From the NCBI GenBank assembly GCA_023425455.1, contig JAFACP010000036.1, positions 1 through 8,940 on the forward strand: 8,940 nt of DNA, in the 5' to 3' direction. The DNA is from Pseudomonadota bacterium. Lineage in GTDB: Bacteria > Pseudomonadota > Gammaproteobacteria > Enterobacterales > Enterobacteriaceae. Positions 1-5,183 of the stretch are shown here, in pieces. The translations under genes were made by a program, and so were the position numbers. Each line of letters opens with the position of its first letter. Position 1 is the first letter of the stretch. The notes under the pieces are model-generated. The model was not told the origin of the DNA. It worked only from the letters and a program-made list of their open reading frames with translations, and ran no database searches.

Positions 1-213
1 AAGCTGCTCATTGACCGCCACACATTTGATGACGTTGGCGGCCAGCCCTGCGCACCCCACCAGCTGTGTGCCGCACCAGGCTTCGACGAACAGCGTGATG
101 TCGTTATCCAGCCCCAGACCGCTGTCCGCCAGCAGATAGCGGATCTGGCTCAGGCGTTCCGGGTGTTTCGCCACCGTCGTGTGGCGAAAATCGATAGTGC
201 GTTGCGAGTGCAT
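1..213 (-). CDS. citC: [Citrate (pro-3S)-lyase] ligase, N-terminal part (runs off the left edge)
   Basis: CitC uses ATP and acetate to acetylate the thiol of the citrate lyase acyl-carrier prosthetic group, which switches on citrate lyase (citrate to acetate plus oxaloacetate) in the cytoplasm. Only the first 71 residues are in the window, against a usual length of about 330-380. They match the GNAT-like N-terminal domain of CitC: the stretch CAGLAANVIKCVAVNE at residues 54-69 corresponds to CGGIAGNIIKCVAISE in E. coli CitC as I recall it. The ATG at 213-211 follows AAGG with 7 bases spacing. It begins 13 bases after the stop of the FAH-fold gene, so it is the third visible gene of the leftward operon. 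No frameshift is seen in the visible part. The lyase subunit genes would be expected further left, outside the window. Confidence 0.9.
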   Translation of the reverse strand, partial: MHSQRTIDFRHTTVAKHPERLSQIRYLLADSGLGLDNDITLFVEAWCGTQLVGCAGLAANVIKCVAVNEQL

Positions 214-226
214 CGTACCGCCTTAC

Positions 227-1090
227 TTAGTGTGCCGCCGCAAGCGGGCTTGCCGGCGCTTCCATGATCACGTTACTGAGATGACCGATATGCTCGATCT
301 CCACCTCAATGCGATCCCCCTCCTTCATAAACAGCGGTGGATTGCGTTTCTTACCGACGCCGCCAGGCGAACCGGTGATGATCACATCGCCCGGACTTAA
401 GCGGGTGAAGGTGCTGATGTATTCGATAAGCTCCGCCACCTTGTGGATCATGCTGCTGGTGTTGTCTTCCTGCACCATGCGGCCATTCAGCCAGGTGCGG
501 ATCGCCAGGCTGTGCGGGTCAGGAATTTCGTCCGCTGTCGCCATCCACGGGCCAAACGCCCCGGTCTGTCGCCAGTTTTTCCCGGCCGTAAACCAGGTGT
601 GCTGCCAGTCGCGGGCGGAACCGTCCATATAACAGCTGTAACCCGCCACATGACGCAGCGCCCGATCGCGGCTGATATTCTCCCCGCCTTTACCGATGAT
701 CACCGCCAGCTCACCTTCGTAGTCAAACTCGCTGGAATGACGCGGTTTTAGCACCGGTGCGTTGTGGCCGGTCTGGGAGTCCGGGAAGCGAACGAACAGC
801 GTCGGCGCCGGGTTGTGCTGGTCAAACTCCTTACGCTTGTCGGCGTAATTCATGCCCACGCAGAGGATCTTTTCCGGCTGCTCGATCACCGGCAAGAAGG
901 TGATGGCGCTCATCGGCAGATCCACCACGTCGTTCACATAGCGGGTAGCGTCTGCCAGCCCGTTCCCCTGCAACAGCGCCTTGAGGTCGCTGTAGCGGTC
1001 GCCCAGACGGCGACCTAAATCAATCACACCTTCGGCCTGCACGATGCCGTAGCTGCGTTTACCCTGGTAAAGAAAGCTTGCGAGTTTCAT
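227..1090 (-). CDS. Fumarylacetoacetate hydrolase (FAH) fold family protein in a citrate operon
   Basis: This is a 287-residue soluble protein with the complete C-terminal FAH fold. Putative metal ligands are E125 and E127 (in DYEGELAVIIG) and D156 (in YMDGSARDWQ). A conserved-type lysine lies at 171 (TAGKNWRQTG), and the family turn TGSPGGVG is at 239-246 (usually TGTPAGVG). FAH-fold enzymes are Mg/Mn-dependent C-C bond hydrolases, isomerases or decarboxylases acting on 2-oxo or 2,4-dioxo acids. Members such as FAHD1 decarboxylate oxaloacetate and FAHD2-type proteins tautomerise it. Family membership is clear, but the substrate is not readable from sequence. Its place between a 2-hydroxycarboxylate transporter (17-base gap) and citC (13-base gap) suggests a role on oxaloacetate or a close relative made by citrate lyase; this is inference. 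The start has a good SD (AGGA, 7 bases spacing). A generic 2-hydroxyhepta-2,4-diene-1,7-dioate isomerase annotation would be only a family label. Confidence 0.88.
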   Translation of the reverse strand: MKLASFLYQGKRSYGIVQAEGVIDLGRRLGDRYSDLKALLQGNGLADATRYVNDVVDLPMSAITFLPVIEQPEKILCVGMNYADKRKEFDQHNPAPTLFVRFPDSQTGHNAPVLKPRHSSEFDYEGELAVIIGKGGENISRDRALRHVAGYSCYMDGSARDWQHTWFTAGKNWRQTGAFGPWMATADEIPDPHSLAIRTWLNGRMVQEDNTSSMIHKVAELIEYISTFTRLSPGDVIITGSPGGVGKKRNPPLFMKEGDRIEVEIEHIGHLSNVIMEAPASPLAAAH

Positions 1091-1107
1091 TATTCTTTCC
1101 TGAAAAC

Positions 1108-2469
1108 TTAAACGAGGAAGTTACCCAGTATCAGCAGCGAGACGGAGACGTTAATCGCACCGCCAATACGGGTGGCAATCTGGGCGAAAGGCATCAGGCT
1201 CATACGGTTGCCTGCGGTCAGGATCGCCACGTCGCCGGTACCGCCCTGCCCGCTCTGGCAGCAGGAGACGATGGCAACATCGATCGGGTACATGCCAATC
1301 TTTCTGCCGACGAAGAAGCCGGTGGCGACCAGCGCCGAAACGGTGCTGACGATCACCAGCAGGTTGCTGATGGTGAACGCGGCAACCAGCTCATGCCACG
1401 GGGTGATCGCCACACCAACCGCGAACAGAATGGGGTAGGTCACGGAGGTCTGGAAGAATTTGTAGACCACCTGAGAGCCTTCAAGAATGCGCGGAGAGAC
1501 GCCGTTAAACAGCTTCACCAGCACCGCCATAAACAGCATGCCAACCGGAGCCGGCAGGCCAATCAGCTTGTGACCGAGCATCCCCAGCATATACAGCAGC
1601 ACCGCCAGCAGCGCGCCAGAGGCGATGGTGGTGACATCGGCTTTTCCGGAGAATGCGGGCTGAGAGGCGGTTTGATCGGTATTGGCACGGTTTGGCATCA
1701 GCTGGCCTTCACCGGACAGATGCGGATAACGTTTACCCAGCTGGTTCAGGCAGCCGGAGATGATGATTGCCGTCAGGCCGCCCAGCATCACCATCGGCAG
1801 CACGCGACCGAGCGCAACGCCCTGATCCATATGCAGTAACGTGGCGTAACCGATGGAGAGCGGGATCGCCCCTTCCCCCACGCCGCCGGCCATAATCGGC
1901 AGAATGATAAAGAAGAAGATCTGGAACGGCTCAAGACCCAGCGCCAGCCCAACGCCCATCCCGACCACCATGCCGACAATTTCACCGCACAGCATCGGGA
2001 AGAAAATACGCAGGAAGCCCTGGATCAGCACCGTGCGGTTCATGCTCATGATGCTGCCGACGATAATGCAGCAGATGTAGAGATAGAGAATGTTGGTGGA
2101 TTTGTAGAACTTCGTGGTGGACTCAACCACCACATCCGGCAGCAGGCCATAGTAAACCAGCGCCGACGGGATAAAGGTGGCGCAGATCGCCGCCGCCCCG
2201 AGCTTGCCGACAATCGGCAGGCGTTTACCGAATTCGCCGCAGGCAAAGCCGAAAAATGCCAGCGTCGCCACCATCACCACGATGTCGCTCGGCAACTTTC
2301 CGCCCAGGCAATCAATGGCAATTAATGCCCCTGCGAGGACAAACAGCGGCAGAGGAATAATCCCCACTTTCCAGCTATCCATAATATGCCACCAGCGCTC
2401 TTTGAGCGACGGTCGCTGAATATCGATCGGGTCGTGGGTAACAGAGAATGAATCGTCAGTTGTGCTCAT
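1108..2469 (-). CDS. 2-hydroxycarboxylate transporter (2HCT/CitS family; CitW-like)
   Basis: This 453-residue polytopic inner-membrane secondary transporter should import citrate or a related hydroxy-acid (malate, for instance), either with cations or by exchange for acetate. Both hallmark GGxG loop motifs of the 2HCT family are present: GGVGEG at 195-200 followed by AIPLS, and GGTG at 409-412 followed by DVAIL. The C-terminal RIGG with Arg434 is equivalent to the substrate-binding arginine of CitS. About eleven hydrophobic segments run between residues 35 and 452, with a hydrophilic loop at about 243-281. The loop motifs differ from those of Na-citrate CitS of Klebsiella (GGGNGAG and GGSG), so it is a different subgroup, probably like the citrate/acetate exchanger CitW. 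The start chosen is the ATG at 2469, which has AAGGGG 6 bases upstream; an in-frame ATG at 2496 lacks an SD. It is the first gene of the leftward operon, facing the kinase gene. Family assignment is firm; the substrate is inferred from the neighbours. Confidence 0.92.
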   Translation of the reverse strand: MSTTDDSFSVTHDPIDIQRPSLKERWWHIMDSWKVGIIPLPLFVLAGALIAIDCLGGKLPSDIVVMVATLAFFGFACGEFGKRLPIVGKLGAAAICATFIPSALVYYGLLPDVVVESTTKFYKSTNILYLYICCIIVGSIMSMNRTVLIQGFLRIFFPMLCGEIVGMVVGMGVGLALGLEPFQIFFFIILPIMAGGVGEGAIPLSIGYATLLHMDQGVALGRVLPMVMLGGLTAIIISGCLNQLGKRYPHLSGEGQLMPNRANTDQTASQPAFSGKADVTTIASGALLAVLLYMLGMLGHKLIGLPAPVGMLFMAVLVKLFNGVSPRILEGSQVVYKFFQTSVTYPILFAVGVAITPWHELVAAFTISNLLVIVSTVSALVATGFFVGRKIGMYPIDVAIVSCCQSGQGGTGDVAILTAGNRMSLMPFAQIATRIGGAINVSVSLLILGNFLV

Positions 2470-2540
2470 AATAAGCCCCTTAGTTATTTTGTGCATTCAG
2501 CTTAGAGACCTAAAGGCTTACTTTATGTGAGGAATGACAT

Positions 2541-2560
2541 ATTAAAACCGAAGTTTTAAT
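2541..2560. repeat. Perfect inverted repeat, candidate response-regulator operator
   Basis: ATTAAAAC, then CGAA, then GTTTTAAT: two 8-base arms that are exact reverse complements with a 4-base centre. The half site GTTTTAAT recurs in direct orientation at 2571-2578. The site lies about 72 bases upstream of the transporter start codon, where an activator of that operon would bind. Binding by the neighbouring CitB-type regulator is inferred. Confidence 0.6.
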
Positions 2561-2568
2561 GGCGCCTA

Positions 2569-2588
2569 TGGTTTTAATGGTTTCTTTT
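2569..2588 (+). repeat. Direct repeat copy 1 (19/20 match), candidate operator
   Basis: TGGTTTTAATGGTTTCTTTT, matching 2621-2640 at 19 of 20 bases. The copies start 52 bases apart, close to five helical turns, so a protein bound at both would face the same side of the DNA. It contains the GTTTTAAT half site also found in the inverted repeat just to the left. Confidence 0.6.
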
Positions 2589-2620
2589 ATTTAATGTGAT
2601 TTATCACTTATTTATTAGCG

Positions 2621-2640
2621 TGGTTTTTATGGTTTCTTTT
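2621..2640 (+). repeat. Direct repeat copy 2 (19/20 match), candidate operator next to the kinase promoter
   Basis: TGGTTTTTATGGTTTCTTTT, differing from the copy at 2569-2588 only at the eighth base. It covers the -35 position of the promoter proposed at 2642-2647, which would suit either activation at a promoter with no good -35 or repression by occlusion. Confidence 0.55.
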
Positions 2641-2641
2641 C

Positions 2642-2647
2642 TAAAAT
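2642..2647 (+). promoter_or_regulatory. Possible -10 element for the kinase-regulator operon
   Basis: TAAAAT (5 of 6 matches to TATAAT) directly follows the second direct repeat. The hexamer 17 bases upstream (CGTGGT) does not resemble TTGACA, so this would need an activator. Such hexamers are common in AT-rich DNA. Confidence 0.3.
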
Positions 2648-2814
2648 GAACAAACAAATAACATTTATTCATTTAACCTTAAGAGCGACACGTTTTCGGA
2701 TAAATCTTTTACAGACCCTGCTGTGCAAGGGATCACAAGTTTTTGGCAAAGCAGGCGTCAAGGCAAAAAAAGATGATATATTGACTATTCTTATTGATAC
2801 CCTGCGTGATAGTT

Positions 2815-4452
2815 ATGAAAGTGTCGTTTCAGATCAAGCTGTTTATTTCACTGGTGGCCTTTTTCTCAATACTGATTGCACTATTGGGCGGATATTATTA
2901 TGTCGACGTTGGCAGACAGCTTTATGAGGAAATGAGCGCCCGCGCAAAAATACAGGCAGAAGAAATTGCACTTATTCCTGATCTACGCCGTAACGTTGAG
3001 CAAAAAGATATCAAAGCAATCCATGACTTTATGCAGAAAATAGCCGCCCGCAGCGACGCCAGCTTTATTGTCATCGGCGATAATAAAGGGCTGCATCTGT
3101 TCCACTCGGTGTTTGCTGACCGGGTGGGCAGCCGGCTGGTCGGCGGCGACAATGAAGAGGTGTTACACGGTAAAAGCACCATTACCATCCGCAAGGGGGG
3201 CTTAGGCATTTCGCTGCGCAGCAAAGCCCCCATCTTTAACGATGCCGGGCGGGTGGTGGGGATTGTGTCAGTGGGCTACCTGACCAGCTATCTCGACACC
3301 ATTACCGTCAATAAGGTGGTCAATATCCTGATTGCCAGCGTGCTGCTGCTGATCGCCCTCTTTATCTTCTCGTGGTTTTTCACCCGCAGTATTAAAAAGC
3401 AGATTTTCTCGCTGGAGCCGCGGGAAATCGGCCTGCTGGTGCGCCAGCAAAAGGCGATGATGGAGTCCATATACGAGGGGGTGATCGCCATCGACGATAC
3501 GCTGCGCATTGAGGTGATCAACCAGGCCGCGCGCAAGCTGCTTGGGTTAAGCCAGCCTGCCAGGGAGCTGCGCGGTCAGCCGATTAGCCAGGTGATTGCC
3601 CCGGTCTCCTTCTTCAGCGCCGGGACCATGCTGCGAAAAGATACCCATGACGAGATCTGCCGCTTTAACGATCTCACGGTGATCGCCAGCCGGGTGCGGA
3701 TCATGCTGGAGGATTCCCTTCAGGGCTGGGTGATCACCTTCCGCGACCGCAATGAGATTGATACCCTCAGCGCCCAGCTCAGCCAGGTGAAACGCTACGT
3801 CGATAACTTGCGTATTATGCGCCACGAGCAGCTTAACCGGATGACCACCCTCTCAGGCCTGCTGCATATGGGCCGTTATCAGGAGGCCATCAGCTACATT
3901 CAGGCGCAGTCGGAGCACGCCCAGGAGCTGCTGGACTTTATCTCCTCGCATTTTAGCTCGCCATCGCTCTGCGGCCTGCTGCTGGGCAAAGCGGCGCGGG
4001 CGCGGGAAAAAGGGGTCGAACTGCATTTCGACCCGGCCTGCCGGATGGATAAACCCTTCCTGCCGTTATCGGAATCCGAACTGATCTCGATTATCGGCAA
4101 CCTGCTGGATAACGCCATCGAGGCAACCCAGCGCGCGCCTCTGCCCCATGAACCCGTTGAGGTGTTGATCAAACTGAGTGAACGCGAGCTGATCGTTGAG
4201 GTGGCCGACCAGGGCGTCGGCATTACCCCGGCGATCCGCGAGCGCATATTTGAGCGCGGCATCACCACCAAAACGCGCGGCGATCACGGTATTGGCCTGT
4301 ATCTCATCGACAGCTATGTCACGCAGGCCGGTGGCTGTATCGAAGTGGCCGATAACGCGCCGCGTGGCGCCATCTTTACCCTGTTTATTCCCGCGCGCGG
4401 AGCCGCCCGATGTCCCGCACAGAAACTGGAAGATACCGATTATGCAACATGA
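2815..4452 (+). CDS. citA: CitA/DpiB-type sensor histidine kinase (citrate-family sensor)
   Basis: This 545-residue inner-membrane kinase senses an extracellular di- or tricarboxylate and phosphorylates the regulator encoded next. Order of parts: TM1 about 9-30; periplasmic PAS-like sensor about 31-165; TM2 about 168-190; cytoplasmic PAS about 210-310; dimerisation domain with phospho-acceptor His337 (MRHEQLNRM); ATPase domain with N box Asn433 (NLLDNAIEA), G1 DQGVGI (465-470) and G2 GDHGIGL (489-495). CitA ligand residues His69, Arg107 and Lys109 are kept here as His97, Arg135 and Lys137, but the position of Arg66 is His94. The ATG at 2815 places TM1 at the terminus as in the family. It has no good SD, and GTG 2806 and TTG 2794 are in-frame alternatives. 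It overlaps the regulator gene by 11 bases. By family it is CitA/DpiB; the precise orthologue (CitA, CitY or DpiB) cannot be fixed. Confidence 0.92.
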   Translation: MKVSFQIKLFISLVAFFSILIALLGGYYYVDVGRQLYEEMSARAKIQAEEIALIPDLRRNVEQKDIKAIHDFMQKIAARSDASFIVIGDNKGLHLFHSVFADRVGSRLVGGDNEEVLHGKSTITIRKGGLGISLRSKAPIFNDAGRVVGIVSVGYLTSYLDTITVNKVVNILIASVLLLIALFIFSWFFTRSIKKQIFSLEPREIGLLVRQQKAMMESIYEGVIAIDDTLRIEVINQAARKLLGLSQPARELRGQPISQVIAPVSFFSAGTMLRKDTHDEICRFNDLTVIASRVRIMLEDSLQGWVITFRDRNEIDTLSAQLSQVKRYVDNLRIMRHEQLNRMTTLSGLLHMGRYQEAISYIQAQSEHAQELLDFISSHFSSPSLCGLLLGKAARAREKGVELHFDPACRMDKPFLPLSESELISIIGNLLDNAIEATQRAPLPHEPVEVLIKLSERELIVEVADQGVGITPAIRERIFERGITTKTRGDHGIGLYLIDSYVTQAGGCIEVADNAPRGAIFTLFIPARGAARCPAQKLEDTDYAT

Positions 4453-5134
4453 ACTTATCGACGTACTGATCGTTGAAGACGAAAACGAACTGGCGCAGCT
4501 TCATGCCGAGCTTATCAGTAAACACCCGCGTCTGCGGCTGGTGGGTATTGCGTCGTCGCTGGCTGACGCGCAACGCCAGCTTGAGGAGAAACAGCCGCAG
4601 CTGATGCTGCTGGACAACTATCTGCCGGACGGGAAAGGCATCACGCTTATCAGCGATCCGATGCTGGCGCGGGCCAACTGTTCGGTGATTTTCATTACCG
4701 CCGCCAGCGATATGGACACCTGCAGCCAGGCGATCCGCAACGGCGCGTTTGATTACATCCTCAAGCCTGTCTCCTGGAAGCGACTGAGCCAGTCGCTGGA
4801 ACGCTTCGTGCAGTTTGCCGAACAGCAGCGCGTGTGGAAAATCGTCGACCAGCAGAACGTTGACTCGCTGTACCAACTGCAGGCGAAAAACTACCGTCAG
4901 GATAACGGCAGTAAAGGCATTGAGGAGAATACGCTGGCGCGGGTGCAAACGCTGTTTAACCGCCAGACGACGCACTGCTTTTCGGTGGACGACGTGGTCA
5001 GCGAAACGGGATTAAGTAAAACCACCACCCGGCGCTACCTCGAACACTGCGTGGAGGTTGGTTTTCTGAGCGTCGATATGCTGTATGGCAAGATTGGCCA
5101 TCCGCGCAGGATGTATAAGCGCAGCGAGGTGTAA
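4442..5134 (+). CDS. citB: CitB/DpiA-type response regulator
   Basis: This 230-residue cytoplasmic DNA-binding regulator is paired with the kinase just upstream. The receiver domain (about 6-125) has acidic pocket residues E12 and D13, phospho-acceptor Asp58 (LMLLDNYLPDG), Thr86 (FITAA) and Lys108 (ILKPV). The C-terminal half is the CitB-family winged-helix output domain, with a helix-turn-helix at about 180-205 (FSVDDVVSETGLSKTTTRRY) and a basic tail. The ATG at 4442 has GGAAGA 8 bases upstream and overlaps the kinase gene by 11 bases, implying translational coupling. Regulators of this family activate citrate uptake and citrate lyase operons by binding AT-rich DNA, so the repeats at 2541-2640 are the likely targets. 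Its stop is followed within a few bases by the convergent hairpin at 5138-5173. CitB, CitZ and DpiA are equivalent names in different species. Confidence 0.93.
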   Translation: MQHELIDVLIVEDENELAQLHAELISKHPRLRLVGIASSLADAQRQLEEKQPQLMLLDNYLPDGKGITLISDPMLARANCSVIFITAASDMDTCSQAIRNGAFDYILKPVSWKRLSQSLERFVQFAEQQRVWKIVDQQNVDSLYQLQAKNYRQDNGSKGIEENTLARVQTLFNRQTTHCFSVDDVVSETGLSKTTTRRYLEHCVEVGFLSVDMLYGKIGHPRRMYKRSEV

Positions 5135-5137
5135 CTA

Positions 5138-5173
5138 CTCTCCTCCTTTCCCCGTTCAGGGAAAGGGGGAGAG
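5138..5173. terminator. Long hairpin between convergent genes, probable bidirectional terminator or intergenic palindrome
   Basis: CTCTCCTCCTTTCCC (5138-5152) pairs with GGGAAAGGGGGAGAG (5159-5173) over 15 positions, with one T-G wobble and a 6-base loop. It sits between the ends of the convergent citB-like gene and speC. Neither side has a T-run, so it is not a textbook intrinsic terminator. It resembles the CTCTCC...GGAGAG intergenic palindromes that are frequent in Enterobacter and Klebsiella genomes, and could also act as a 3'-end stabiliser for both transcripts. Confidence 0.55.
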
Positions 5174-5183
5174 CAAATGCCGG

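Larger units (their letters stand above)
2470..2814. promoter_or_regulatory. AT-rich divergent control region between transporter operon and kinase-regulator operon
   Basis: These 345 bases hold no convincing gene. The region is markedly more AT-rich than its flanks and must carry promoters for both divergent operons. It contains repeated GGTTTTWAT-like elements (2538-2640), a short palindrome at 2596-2607 and a -10-like hexamer at 2642-2647. In Klebsiella the response regulator CitB binds AT-rich targets between the divergent citS and citC operons, so the same arrangement is expected here. About 170 bases between the -10-like hexamer and the kinase start would be a long untranslated leader. 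No clear leftward -10/-35 pair was found. Confidence 0.7.

Noticed and set aside
1078..1839. 253-codon plus-strand ORF opposite the transporter gene
   Set aside because: Its composition is rich in His, Gln, Arg and Asp, typical of an antisense reading of a hydrophobic membrane protein gene; the opposite strand carries both 2HCT motifs.
2646..2927. 93-codon plus-strand ORF covering the kinase leader and the first 113 bases of the kinase gene
   Set aside because: It has no SD, its sequence resembles no family I know, and its second half is an out-of-frame reading of the kinase N-terminus, whose real frame encodes a clear TM1.
4196..4441. N-terminal extension of the response regulator back to 4196
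   Set aside because: The extra residues are an out-of-frame reading of the kinase ATPase domain. The ATG at 4442 has a proper SD and matches the family N-terminus.
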